A stretch of 64,000 bases of DNA, taken from Lachnospiraceae bacterium (GTDB lineage Bacteria > Bacillota > Clostridia > Lachnospirales > Lachnospiraceae). The notes beneath the pieces are model-generated. The model was not told the origin of the DNA. It saw only the letters and a list, made by a program, of their open reading frames with translations, and did not search any database. Positions 25,031-33,700 of this stretch are shown piece by piece (the first letter of the stretch is position 1; every line of letters begins with the position of its first letter). Position numbers and translations under genes: made by a program. The DNA lies in the NCBI GenBank assembly GCA_030524635.1, contig JAUNGG010000009.1, positions 1 through 64,000 of the forward strand, read 5' to 3'.

Positions 25031-27217
25031 ATGACACCTACAGAAAGCTATTTGGCAGAATACTATGTAAATTTATTTTTTGGAAATGTGAATAAGCGCT
25101 ACCGCGCCATGACCTTCGGGGAGATGCGCAAGCGGTGCCAGAAGTTAAACCATAAGACACTGGAGGCTGTGGAGAAATCCAATGAGCTCAGCGATATCCA
25201 TGCCATGATGTCCAAGGTGTGCGCCTACCTGATGCGGAAGGAACATACGGCTCCGCCGGAGCAGCGGGAGGAAGTGGCAGAATGGACAGAGAAGATGCAG
25301 AATTTCTGCAGAGAACTGGCGGCGAAGGACCTGGAGTTTCTTCCTGGGCTTGAGACGGAGGAGCTGGAGCAGGTTCTGCGGATGCAGGGGATCCGGCGTT
25401 ATCTGCTGACCAATTCATTGGAGAGAGGTTATCAGCTTTTTTATATCCCAAAAGCGATCCAGAAGGGGATCCGGGAATCCATCAAGCAGAAGCCGGAGGA
25501 GGAGTACCCGGAGGCCAGGATGATGAAGCGGAAGTTTATCCTGCATGTAGGCCCTACCAACAGCGGTAAGACTCATGATGCGTTGGAGCGGCTGAAAAGC
25601 TGCACTCACGGCGCTTATTTTGGGCCGCTCCGTCTTCTGGCTCTGGAGGTTTATGATAAATGCAATTCGGAGGGACATCCCTGCTCGATGGTGACCGGCG
25701 AGGAGACCATCCAGGTGCCGGGAGCGCTGTGTCAGTCCTGCACGGTGGAAATGTTAAACGACCATGAATATTTTGATATCGTGGTGGTGGATGAGTGCCA
25801 GATGGTGGGAGATCCGTACCGGGGACATAACTGGACCAGAGCGATTCTGGGACTGCGTGCGGAGGAGATCCATCTGTGCATGGCGCCGGAGGCGGAATCT
25901 ATCGTGACCCAGATGATCAAGCGGTGCGGTGACCAGTACCGGGTGGTGCGCCATAAGCGGAATACCCGGCTGACAGTGGAGAAGAAACCGTATTCTATGG
26001 TAAATGACCTGCGCAAAGGTGATGCACTGATTGTATTTTCCAAGAAATCCGTGCTGGCTCTGGCAGCTCATTTGGAGGGCCAGGGAGTGCGATGCAGCGT
26101 GATTTATGGAAGCCTGCCGCCAGCTACCAGACGGGAACAGGTGCGCCGTTTTCTGGAGAAGGAAACGGATATTGTGGTCAGCACCGATGCCATTGGTATG
26201 GGTCTGAATCTGCCGATCCGCAGGATTGTGTTTGTTGAGACTCAGAAGTTTGACGGTGTGGTAAAGCGGGATCTGGAGCCTGGGGAGATCAAGCAGATTG
26301 CAGGCCGCGCCGGGCGGTTCGGCATTTATGAGGAAGGCTTTGTGGCGGCAGTGGACAATATCGAATTGATCGAGGATGGGCTTGGGCGAATGCCGATTCC
26401 GATTATGAAGGCGTATATTGGCTTCCCGGAGCAGCTTCTGAATCTTCCGGCTGATATTGACAGCTTGATCAAGATCTGGGCAGGAATGGATGCCCCGGCT
26501 ATTTACCAGAAGATGGAAGTAGATGAGCTGTTGTCTCTGTATCAAAGCTTTCTGTCGGTGCATGGAAGCCATATGGAAGAGTTTACGAAGCAGGAGATCT
26601 ACAAGCTGATCACCTGTGCGATCGATATTAATAATAAGCTGGTGGTTGATCTGTGGAAGGATTACTGCCGGGAATATCGGGATGTGGAGGAACTGGAATT
26701 TCCTTACAGCCCGGGCAATGATCTGTATGATCTGGAAAGCTATTATAAGATGCTGGATCTGTATTTCCAGTTTTCCAGAAAGGTGGGGCTGCCCATCCAG
26801 GCGGAGAACCTGATGGAGGAGCGCCATGAAACGGAGGAGGAGATCAGCCGAATCCTGAAGATGGAGTGTTCCAGCTATTCCAGAAAGTGCAGTATTTGCG
26901 GAAGAGAGCTTCCTTGGGATTATTCCTTCTCTATCTGTGAACGATGCTTTGAGCGGGGAAAGAGCGACCATCATGGTCGCGGGCATTCCCGGTCCCGGGG
27001 CGGACATTCAGGAAGGACTCAGCCCGTGAGTTCCCGGGGCGGCGGTGGAGCCGCCGCGCAGTCCGGCACAAATCAGAAGGACAATGCAGACCAAAAAGGG
27101 AGCAGAAGCCAGGTTGGTGCAGACAGCCAGGGCCGCCTTCCGGCAGATCCGGATCGGACAGGAGCATGGAAAAGACGGAGAAGAAAAGCAAAAGGCAGGA
27201 CAGGAGAAAAAGCATGA
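25031..27217 (+). CDS. SUV3-like DExH helicase with zinc finger and RG-rich tail
   Basis: A 728-residue superfamily 2 helicase of the mitochondrial SUV3 type. Walker A is HVGPTNSGKTHDAL (Gly174-His182), followed by the SUV3-specific YFGPLRLLALEVYD. Motif II is VVVDECQM (about 250-257). Motifs V and VI are DIVVSTDAIGMGLNLPIRRI and QIAGRAGRFG. Beyond the SUV3 core lie a four-Cys finger (CSICGRELPWDYSFSICERC, about 618-637) and a disordered Gly/Arg/Ser-rich tail ending in a basic KRRRRKAKGR patch, suited to RNA binding. SUV3 in mitochondria unwinds RNA for degradation; an RNA-decay or ribosome-related role here is inference. The last 4 bp overlap the start of the LacI gene. Confidence 0.88.
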   Translation: MTPTESYLAEYYVNLFFGNVNKRYRAMTFGEMRKRCQKLNHKTLEAVEKSNELSDIHAMMSKVCAYLMRKEHTAPPEQREEVAEWTEKMQNFCRELAAKDLEFLPGLETEELEQVLRMQGIRRYLLTNSLERGYQLFYIPKAIQKGIRESIKQKPEEEYPEARMMKRKFILHVGPTNSGKTHDALERLKSCTHGAYFGPLRLLALEVYDKCNSEGHPCSMVTGEETIQVPGALCQSCTVEMLNDHEYFDIVVVDECQMVGDPYRGHNWTRAILGLRAEEIHLCMAPEAESIVTQMIKRCGDQYRVVRHKRNTRLTVEKKPYSMVNDLRKGDALIVFSKKSVLALAAHLEGQGVRCSVIYGSLPPATRREQVRRFLEKETDIVVSTDAIGMGLNLPIRRIVFVETQKFDGVVKRDLEPGEIKQIAGRAGRFGIYEEGFVAAVDNIELIEDGLGRMPIPIMKAYIGFPEQLLNLPADIDSLIKIWAGMDAPAIYQKMEVDELLSLYQSFLSVHGSHMEEFTKQEIYKLITCAIDINNKLVVDLWKDYCREYRDVEELEFPYSPGNDLYDLESYYKMLDLYFQFSRKVGLPIQAENLMEERHETEEEISRILKMECSSYSRKCSICGRELPWDYSFSICERCFERGKSDHHGRGHSRSRGGHSGRTQPVSSRGGGGAAAQSGTNQKDNADQKGSRSQVGADSQGRLPADPDRTGAWKRRRRKAKGRTGEKA

Positions 27218-28224
27218 CAATCTATGATATTGCTAAGATAGCAGGGGTCTCGCCCAGCTCGGTTTCCAGGGTCATCAACAATAAGCCTGGGATCAATGAG
27301 GAAAACAGAAAGCGCATCCAGGAGATCTTAAAGCAGTACAATTACACGCCTAATGAGGCAGCCCGGGGTCTGGTGATGCAGTCTACAAAGATCATTGGGA
27401 TCCTGATGGAGGATATCCGGATGTCCCACCACACCGAGTCTACCTACGTGGTAGAGCAGGAGCTGATGAAGCATGGATATACCTGCATTGCCCTGAGCAC
27501 CGGGCATGATGTAGAGCGGAAGGTGGAATTTATCAAGCTGTTGGAGCAGCGGCGGGTAGAGGGCGTGATTTTAATGGGCTCTATGTTCTGCATTCCGCAG
27601 GTGGAAGAGGCGATACGCAGCCACCTCTCTGATGTGCCGGTGGTAATTGTCAATGGATATCTGAATCTCCCCAATGTGTATGGGATCCTGATCGATGAAA
27701 GGGGAGGGGTTGAAAGCTGCGTAGAGCTGCTGGCCGGAAAGGGCAGGAGAAGGCTGGTGTTTGTAGTGGACACCCCAAGTCCGGCAAATGAGCGGAAAAA
27801 GGATGGCTTTCTTGAGGGAATGAAAGCACTGGGGGCGGAAGAAAAGGACATTCCGGTTTATTACGGAAATCCCAGTGACTTTGATCCGGAGCTGATGCTG
27901 GAGCGGGGAAAAGAGCTGACCAGAACGATCCTGGCGGAGCGCCCGGAGACAGAGGGGATTATCTACTCGGTGGATCTTCTGGCCATCGGCGGGATCATGG
28001 GGCTGGAGGAGATGGGCAGGAAGGTTCCGGAGGATGTGGCAGTCATTGGAATCGACAATACTTTGTTTGGAAAGATCAGCAGGCCCAGCCTTTCCACCCT
28101 GGACAATAAATTAGTTGAGGTCAGTCAGAATGCTTCCGGCATCCTTTTGCGGGCCCTGGAGAAGGAGCGGGTAACCCATAAGATCATGTTGTTTACCGAT
28201 ATTATTGAGCGGCAGAGCTCATAA
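27214..28224 (+). CDS. LacI-family transcriptional regulator
   Basis: A 336-residue repressor. The N-terminal helix-turn-helix and hinge read MTIYDIAKIAGVSPSSVSRV and NNKPGINEENRKRIQEIL. The periplasmic-binding-protein-like effector domain shows IIGILMEDIRM, GVILMGS and DVAVIGIDNTLFG. AGGAG precedes the ATG at 27214 by 7 nt, and the start overlaps the helicase stop (ATGA), so the two are co-translated. The next operon is a TRAP transporter whose promoter contains an AATCGATT palindrome 16 bp after its -10 box. That makes this gene its probable local repressor, responding to the TRAP substrate or a breakdown product. Confidence 0.92.
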   Translation: MTIYDIAKIAGVSPSSVSRVINNKPGINEENRKRIQEILKQYNYTPNEAARGLVMQSTKIIGILMEDIRMSHHTESTYVVEQELMKHGYTCIALSTGHDVERKVEFIKLLEQRRVEGVILMGSMFCIPQVEEAIRSHLSDVPVVIVNGYLNLPNVYGILIDERGGVESCVELLAGKGRRRLVFVVDTPSPANERKKDGFLEGMKALGAEEKDIPVYYGNPSDFDPELMLERGKELTRTILAERPETEGIIYSVDLLAIGGIMGLEEMGRKVPEDVAVIGIDNTLFGKISRPSLSTLDNKLVEVSQNASGILLRALEKERVTHKIMLFTDIIERQSS

Positions 28225-28231
28225 GAAAGAA

Positions 28232-28277
28232 ACAGGTTATAGATGGAAAGTTCCAGTCGAATAGCCTGTTTTTTCTT
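28232..28277 (+). terminator. Terminator after the LacI gene
   Basis: ACAGGTTAT pairs with ATAGCCTGT around a 20-nt loop, followed by TTTTTTCTTTT. Confidence 0.75.
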
Positions 28278-28379
28278 TTACTATGAACGAAATGGATTTC
28301 GTAATATCGAAATTGCAAGGAAGAAATATATAGTAAAAGTATACAATAAATCTCTAAAAATATTAGACAAAAGTGATAT

Positions 28380-28431
28380 TTACAACCATAAAAACCTCTG
28401 ATATAATTCGAAACATAGTAAGAAATCGATT
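28380..28431 (+). promoter_or_regulatory. TRAP operon promoter with candidate LacI operator
   Basis: TTACAA (28380-28385), 16-bp spacer, TATAAT (28402-28407). The palindrome AATCGATT with a central CG, typical of LacI-family sites, is at 28424-28431, just downstream of the expected start site. Confidence 0.65.
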
Positions 28432-28472
28432 GCGTAATCAAAACCAAAAAGTACAGGAAAAGGAGGAAAAAC

Positions 28473-28946
28473 ATGAAAATTTTAAAGTGGCTGGATGATC
28501 ATTTTGAAGAAGTGCTGATGACGGCGGTCCTCGCAGTCATGGTGGTGATTCTGACAGCGCAGATTATTTTCAGAAAGGTTTTGGGAAATTCTCTTGCATG
28601 GTCTGAAGAATTATGCCGGTATCTGTTTATCTGGTCAGGATTTCTCAGCTTAAGCTACACCATCCATTACCATTCTGCCATGAAAACAGATCTTTTTATG
28701 GTATTGCTGCCGAAGTCAATGCAGAGATGGATCGGGGTGATCATGGACGGGGCGATGCTGATCCTGTTTGTGATCCTGACAAAGGTATCCATCGGGATTA
28801 TCCCTACGATTACCCAGAAGGGAACGGCTATCCCGATTTCAAGAAAGTGGGTTTTTGCGGCGGCAGCCGTTGGCTTCCTGCTTTCTTCGATCCGAATGCT
28901 GGAGGAAGTGGTAAAAGGAATCCGAAATAAAGGAGAGGAGGATTAA
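28473..28946 (+). CDS. TRAP transporter small membrane subunit (DctQ type)
   Basis: A 157-residue protein with four hydrophobic spans and the DctQ signature (ILTAQIIFRKVLGNSLAWSEELCRYLFIWSGFLS). It bridges the substrate-binding protein and the large subunit of a tripartite ATP-independent periplasmic transporter. One base separates its stop from the ATG of the large subunit. It is the first gene of a Q-M-P-YhcH operon under the putative LacI site. The start has AGGAGG 8 nt upstream. Confidence 0.93.
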   Translation: MKILKWLDDHFEEVLMTAVLAVMVVILTAQIIFRKVLGNSLAWSEELCRYLFIWSGFLSLSYTIHYHSAMKTDLFMVLLPKSMQRWIGVIMDGAMLILFVILTKVSIGIIPTITQKGTAIPISRKWVFAAAAVGFLLSSIRMLEEVVKGIRNKGEED

Positions 28947-28947
28947 T

Positions 28948-30237
28948 ATGCTGGCGATTCTGTTTGCACTGATGGTGGTTCTGCTGATCCTGGCAGTCCC
29001 GGTGGGTGTTGTACTGCTCTGCATCAGCCTGTTTCCGGCGGTGATGGATCCAACCGTTCCGGCAAATTTCGCGTTTGTGATCCGTCAGATGATCGGCGGC
29101 CTGGAAAGCACTCCGCTGCTGGCGGTTCCCATGTTTGTGCTGTCAGGTGTGGTTATGGCGCGGGGCGGTGTGTCAAAAAAGATCTTTGATGTATTTGCTT
29201 ATTTCCTGGGTAATGTTACGGCCGGTATGCCCTGTGCGGTTGTTGTGACCTGCCTGTTTTACGGAGCCATCTCCGGCTCTGCGCCGGCTACCACAGCGGC
29301 AGTTGGAACCATGACCATTCCCATTTTGGTAAGCATGGGGTATGATATCACCTTTGTTGCATCTCTGGTGGCGATTTCCGGCGGCCTTGGTGTAATTATC
29401 CCGCCCAGCATTCCGATTATTATGTACTGCATGAGCAGCGGCGAATCGGTGGGCTCCATGTTCATTGCCGGGGTATTGCCTGGATTAATGATCGGCGGCC
29501 TTCTGATGGTATATGCCTTTGTATACTGCAAGCTTAAGGGTGAGGATAAGGTTAAGATCCGGGAACAGGTTTCAGAGATCAAGAAGGGCGGCTTCGGAAA
29601 GCTGTTTATGAACAGCTTCTGGGCGCTGATGAGTCCGGTTATCATCCTGGGCGGCATTTATTCCGGAATTGTAACACCAACGGAAGCAGCGGTGCTTTCG
29701 GTTGTATATTCCCTGATCATCAGCCTGTTTGTATACCGGACGCTGGATATAAAATCTCTGGTTCCTGTGTTTGTGGAGGCAGTAAAAACCTACGCGCCGG
29801 TGGTATTTATTGTAAGTGCAGCATCTGGCTTCGGCCGGGTACTTGCCATTCTGCAGGCGCCTCAAATGGTTGCAGCCTGGGTAGGAAGTCTGGGACTGAA
29901 TAAGATCACGCTGCTTCTGATGGTGAATCTGCTGCTGCTGTTTGTAGGCATGATCATGGATACCGGTCCGGCGATCCTGATCCTTACTCCGATCCTTCTG
30001 CCGATCGTTCAGGCAGTTGGGGTGAATCCCATGCATTTTGGTATTCTGATGGTGGTGAATCTGGCCATCGGCTTTGTCACTCCGCCGGTAGGAGTCAATC
30101 TGTATGTGGCAAGTACCCTGACCAAGATTCCGCCTATGTCCATTGCGAAAAAGGCAATGCCTGCCATCGGCGTATTCTTCCTGGCATTGCTGCTGATCAC
30201 CTTTATACCAGGCATCAGCCTGCTGCTGGTTTCATAA
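28948..30237 (+). CDS. TRAP transporter large permease subunit (DctM type)
   Basis: A 429-residue protein with about 12 spans. Typical DctM segments are present: LESTPLLAVPMFVLSGVVM, GAISGSAPATTAAVGTMTIP, GLGVIIPPSIPIIMYC and GFVTPPVGVNLYVASTL. It is the Na+-driven channel component of the transporter and follows the small subunit by 1 bp. The binding-protein gene starts 54 bp downstream. Confidence 0.95.
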   Translation: MLAILFALMVVLLILAVPVGVVLLCISLFPAVMDPTVPANFAFVIRQMIGGLESTPLLAVPMFVLSGVVMARGGVSKKIFDVFAYFLGNVTAGMPCAVVVTCLFYGAISGSAPATTAAVGTMTIPILVSMGYDITFVASLVAISGGLGVIIPPSIPIIMYCMSSGESVGSMFIAGVLPGLMIGGLLMVYAFVYCKLKGEDKVKIREQVSEIKKGGFGKLFMNSFWALMSPVIILGGIYSGIVTPTEAAVLSVVYSLIISLFVYRTLDIKSLVPVFVEAVKTYAPVVFIVSAASGFGRVLAILQAPQMVAAWVGSLGLNKITLLLMVNLLLLFVGMIMDTGPAILILTPILLPIVQAVGVNPMHFGILMVVNLAIGFVTPPVGVNLYVASTLTKIPPMSIAKKAMPAIGVFFLALLLITFIPGISLLLVS

Positions 30238-30291
30238 AACTGGTTTCACCTGCATTTCATATCACTATTTTAAGAAGGGAGATTTATCATC

Positions 30292-31401
30292 ATGAAAAAA
30301 AGAACATTAGCAACCATTTTAACAGCAGCCCTGCTGGGATGCTCTCTCTGCGCCTGCGGCTCTGATGGGGGAAGCTCTGCAGCCACAACTGCAGCTGCTG
30401 TGGCTGCGCCTGCAGCAGAGGGGCAGACAGAGGGCGGCAATGCGGCAGCTGCAGATCTGCCGAAAATGACCTTAAGCATCGGCCATAACAATAACAGTGA
30501 TTCTCTGATGAATTATGTGGCGGAGCAGATGAAGGCAAAGCTGGAGGAAAAGAGCGGCGGCAATCTGACGGTCAATATTTACCCCAGCGGACAGTTAGGT
30601 TCCGAGAGCGATATGGTAACCAGCTGCCAAGAAGGAGATCTCACATTCCTGATCTCCGGACTGCATGCACTGGTAAATAATGTACCGGAAACCTCAATCG
30701 TAAACCTTCCGTTTATGTTTGACAATGTAGAGCAGGCCAGAAAGACCTTTGCCGATGAAACGGTGCGGAAGGAGCTGAATGCAGGCTTTGAAAAGAGCAA
30801 TATGAAACTGGTGCTTTTAGCAGATCAGGGCTTCCGCTGCCTGTCTACCAACAAGGAGATCACCGGACCAGACAGCTTTAAAGGATTAAACATCCGTACC
30901 CTGACCAATCAGGATCAGGTAGAGGCCTGGAAGATGCTGGGAACCAATCCCACTCCCATTGATTTCTCAGAATTGTATTTAAGTCTGCAGCAGGGCGTGA
31001 TCGACAGCCAGGAGAATCCGTATGATATTATTGACACCAATAAATTTTATGAGGTACAGAAGTATTTCACCAACAGCAACCATATCTATCATACCATTTC
31101 TGTCAATATCGGAACCAGCACCTATGATTCCATGCCTGCAGAGTATCAGAAGATGATCGATGAGACCTGCGCTGAGGTTGAGCAGATGGCATTTGATGAG
31201 TGCGATAAGAAGCTGGACAGCTATAAAAATAATCTGATCAATAATGGCATGGAGTTTATCGATTTTGATGAGATCGACGGTATGAGAGAGGCTCTGGCAG
31301 AGAGAACCTCCGGCATGATCGATATTGTTAAGAACACGGTAAATAATGAAGTGCTGGTGGATGCATTTCTGGCAGCAGCCGAGGCGGCAAAGGCAGAGTA
31401 A
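30292..31401 (+). CDS. TRAP transporter substrate-binding lipoprotein (DctP type)
   Basis: A 369-residue protein. The signal peptide ends in a lipobox (SLCAC, Cys at about residue 22) and is followed by an Ala/Gly/Ser-rich linker. The DctP fold begins near MTLSIGHNNNSDS and shows KLEEKSGGNLTVNIYPSGQLG and GLNIRTLTNQDQVEAWKMLG, the latter containing the conserved Arg that binds the ligand carboxylate. The ligand is therefore an organic or sugar acid. The YhcH/YiaL gene downstream favours a sugar acid or sialic-acid-like compound. Confidence 0.94.
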   Translation: MKKRTLATILTAALLGCSLCACGSDGGSSAATTAAAVAAPAAEGQTEGGNAAAADLPKMTLSIGHNNNSDSLMNYVAEQMKAKLEEKSGGNLTVNIYPSGQLGSESDMVTSCQEGDLTFLISGLHALVNNVPETSIVNLPFMFDNVEQARKTFADETVRKELNAGFEKSNMKLVLLADQGFRCLSTNKEITGPDSFKGLNIRTLTNQDQVEAWKMLGTNPTPIDFSELYLSLQQGVIDSQENPYDIIDTNKFYEVQKYFTNSNHIYHTISVNIGTSTYDSMPAEYQKMIDETCAEVEQMAFDECDKKLDSYKNNLINNGMEFIDFDEIDGMREALAERTSGMIDIVKNTVNNEVLVDAFLAAAEAAKAE

Positions 31402-31455
31402 TTTGATTGCAGTAATTAAAATTTAAAATAAAAAAAGAAAATGGAGGATTTTACA

Positions 31456-31923
31456 ATGAACACATCTGCATTATCTGAACTGGAGAAAATTGACTACCTG
31501 GCACCAAAGTTTAAGCTGGCTTACGAGTTTTTACATCGCACGGATCTGGCAGACCTGCCGGCAGGGGAGTATCCCATCGATGGCGACAATGTATATGCCC
31601 AGGTGCAGGATTATGTGACAGAGCCGGAGGACAGACGCTTCTGGGAGACCCACAAGATCTATTTTGATGTACACTATGTTGTAACTGGTGAAGAGAAGAT
31701 CGGCTATTGCCCGGCTACCGCAATGCACCACAAGCAGCCCTACAATGTGGAGGATGAAATGTACTTATACGGCGGAATCAGCCAGCAGGATCAGACCTTC
31801 GTTGAGCTGAGACCAGGCGACTGTATGATCATTGCTCCAACTGACGGACATAAGCCGCGCTGCGCTGTACGGGAAGGCGTTCCGGTGCGGAAAATCGTGG
31901 TAAAGGTTCGCGCAGACTACTAA
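31456..31923 (+). CDS. YhcH/YjgK/YiaL family protein (TRAP operon 1)
   Basis: A 155-residue single-domain protein of the double-stranded beta-helix YhcH/YiaL/EbgC family. Hallmarks are GEYPIDGDNVYAQVQDYVT, the THKIYFDVHYVVTGEEKIGY metal-site strand and ELRPGDCMIIAPTDGHKPRCA. Family members are thought to handle sugar anomers or sugar acids and travel with sialate and diketogulonate TRAP loci. The ATG at 31456 follows GGAGG; an upstream in-frame start would remove that site. The last 3-4 bases overlap the convergent FeoA gene, with no terminator between. A second, diverged copy is at 59979. Confidence 0.92.
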   Translation: MNTSALSELEKIDYLAPKFKLAYEFLHRTDLADLPAGEYPIDGDNVYAQVQDYVTEPEDRRFWETHKIYFDVHYVVTGEEKIGYCPATAMHHKQPYNVEDEMYLYGGISQQDQTFVELRPGDCMIIAPTDGHKPRCAVREGVPVRKIVVKVRADY

Positions 31924-32168
31924 TTCTCACGGATATCATCCAGAACCTTCACCAGGATCTGATTGGCATCTGTGCTTCGCAGAGCGATGACCCTGCCCTG
32001 GACCCGGTAAGCGGACATGCTGCTGCCGGGTCCCCGCAGGACACAGGAGAGTGTTTCGCCTGGCACAAAGCCCAGAGCGGCAAGACGGCGCTCGGTTTCA
32101 GAGGGCAGCGCCATCCAGACGATCTGGGCAGTTTGGTTCCGCTTGATATAATTTAATGGAATAACCAA
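31920..32168 (-). CDS. FeoA-domain protein
   Basis: An 82-residue SH3-like FeoA protein: ALPSETERRLAALGFVPGET, the GPGSSMSAYRVQGRVIALRS strand pair, and the end ILVK. FeoA partners FeoB in ferrous iron uptake. Here no feoB is adjacent, and the only FeoB relative in the window (7010-8833) has lost its GTPase motifs. The start is TTG at 32168; no ATG in this frame covers the full domain. It ends overlapping the stop of the convergent YhcH gene. Confidence 0.8.
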   Translation of the reverse strand: MVIPLNYIKRNQTAQIVWMALPSETERRLAALGFVPGETLSCVLRGPGSSMSAYRVQGRVIALRSTDANQILVKVLDDIREN

Positions 32169-32229
32169 GGTAATGCCCCGCTTTTTCTTATTGCTATAAA
32201 ATATGAAGAAAGAGCAAAAAGGTGACGGA

Positions 32230-32961
32230 TCAGGAAACCGGCAGCACTTCCGTCAGATCAACCGGGACCGGCTGGTCGATCGCCATCTCAGTTTCTGTCA
32301 CCAGACAATCATAGGCCAGGATTGTGACGCCGTCCTTCTTTGCCTGTGCCAGGGCATGGCCGAATTCCGGGTGGGTCTCCATGTTTGGGCGAAAGCTGGT
32401 AATTCCCTTCATTTGGATCACCAGCAGGAGAAAGCATGGGATTCCCTGTCGGGAGGCGGCCGCCAGCTCCTCCAGGTGTTTTATTCCCCGCTGGGTGGGG
32501 GCATCCGGGAAGGCGGCAATGCCCTGACGCTCCAGGGTGACGCCTTTTACTTCCATGAAGGCCTGATGGCCATTCAGGAGAAAGGCCAGATCGAAGCGGG
32601 AGTTTCCATAAGTGACCTCCCGGCGGATCTGTGTGATCTTCGGTGCCGGCCCTCCGGCGCAAACCCACTCCCAGGCGGCTTCGTTGGGCGCCTGGGAGTC
32701 CATGTTGATCAGCAGGGTTTCATCCCGGTTTCCGGCATGCTCTTTGCAGACACCGATAACATCATAGCTGGTTTTTCTGCCCTTTGTCTCAGCATCCGGG
32801 TGGTGCTCCAGCACCAGCCGGGCGCCGGGCACCAGAAGCTCCCGGCAGCGGCCGGTATTTTTCACATGGCAGGTTTCTTCCCTGCCGTTGATTAGCACCT
32901 TTGCAATAAAACGGTTTGGGCGGCTTACAAAAGTGCCCCAGACGGTATGCTCATATTTCAT
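32230..32961 (-). CDS. sfsA: SfsA family DNA/RNA nuclease-like protein
   Basis: A 243-residue protein matching SfsA over its full length: RPNRFIAKVLINGREETCHV and NTGRCRELLVPGARLVLEHH (OB-fold part), then RREVTYGNSRFDLAFLLNGH and FMEVKGVTLERQGIAAFPDAP. The last two form a PD-(D/E)XK-like core with Asp and Glu-x-Lys. SfsA was named for sugar fermentation stimulation and binds DNA; nuclease activity is suggested by the fold. It lies 61 bp from the FeoA gene on the same strand and follows a strong terminator, so it has its own transcription start. Confidence 0.95.
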   Translation of the reverse strand: MKYEHTVWGTFVSRPNRFIAKVLINGREETCHVKNTGRCRELLVPGARLVLEHHPDAETKGRKTSYDVIGVCKEHAGNRDETLLINMDSQAPNEAAWEWVCAGGPAPKITQIRREVTYGNSRFDLAFLLNGHQAFMEVKGVTLERQGIAAFPDAPTQRGIKHLEELAAASRQGIPCFLLLVIQMKGITSFRPNMETHPEFGHALAQAKKDGVTILAYDCLVTETEMAIDQPVPVDLTEVLPVS

Positions 32962-32984
32962 AGGAAAGCTCCCTTCATATTTTT

Positions 32985-33030
32985 AAAATGGACATGATTT
33001 GCCTTTCGGCTGAATCATGTCCATTTTATC
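32985..33030 (-). terminator. Strong terminator after the ABC/kinase-like operon
   Basis: AAAATGGACATGATT pairs perfectly with AATCATGTCCATTTT around a 14-nt loop. On the minus strand a T-rich tract (TTTTAAAAAT) follows. It separates the ABC transporter operon from sfsA. Confidence 0.85.
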
Positions 33031-33048
33031 AATAGCTACCGTATCATG

Positions 33049-33651
33049 TCAAAGATTTCCCCCAAATTTCTTTCGAACCACGTCTGCGATCAGTTCGGCT
33101 GTTCCTTCTACGCCCAGCAGAGAGGAGTCGATCATCAGCTGCTTATGACGGAAATCGCCAGGCAGATAGCCGGCGTATTTCTTATGGTAAGCGTTTCTTG
33201 CCTTGTCTACACTCATGATCATCCGCTTTGCCTGATCTTCTGTCATGTCCAGAATATTGACGCAGTTTTCCAGCCGCTTGGCGTAAGGTGCATAGATGAA
33301 GATATTGATCACATTTTTTTCATTCTGCAGCAGGTAGTCGGAGCAGCGTCCCACAATGATGCAGCTGGACCGGTCAGCCAGATCCAGGATGATATCCTTC
33401 TGCACATCAAAGATCATGTCCTGAATGTATTCCTCGTCTGTGCCCAGAGGAAACATGTGGGAGAACAGGCGGTGGTGAGATTTCTCCTCCGCCTCGCTGA
33501 TCTGGGAGACCGGAAGATTTAACTGTTTGGAAACATGCTCCACAATATCCCGGTCATAAAATTCAATGCCCAGCCTTTCTGACAAGGAGCGGGCGATGGG
33601 ACGCCCCAGGCTTCCGAATTCTCTTGTGATCGTAATGATATATTTTTCCAT
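33049..33651 (-). CDS. Cytidylate kinase-like family protein
   Basis: A 200-residue P-loop-type protein: YIITITREFGSLGRPIARSLSERLG replaces the classical Walker A (GxxGSGKGT) with the variant found in the cytidylate-kinase-2 group. It is followed by EFYDRDIVEHVSK, CIIVGRCSDYLL and the lid-like RNAYHKKYAG. Members of this group are common in Lachnospiraceae and their substrate is not established. The start at 33651 uses GGAG 8 nt upstream; longer in-frame starts exist at 33663 and 33690. It is the last gene of the amino acid ABC operon, 49 bp after a permease. Confidence 0.8.
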   Translation of the reverse strand: MEKYIITITREFGSLGRPIARSLSERLGIEFYDRDIVEHVSKQLNLPVSQISEAEEKSHHRLFSHMFPLGTDEEYIQDMIFDVQKDIILDLADRSSCIIVGRCSDYLLQNEKNVINIFIYAPYAKRLENCVNILDMTEDQAKRMIMSVDKARNAYHKKYAGYLPGDFRHKQLMIDSSLLGVEGTAELIADVVRKKFGGNL

Positions 33652-33700
33652 AACATTCTCCATTCTGCCGCCTTCGGACTGCGGCGCCAATCATTCTCCC

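Noticed and set aside
25754-27007. A 417-codon frame antisense to the SUV3-like helicase
   Set aside because: Shadow of a gene with clear helicase motifs; its composition (His, Ile, Gln, Leu rich) is typical of antisense translation.
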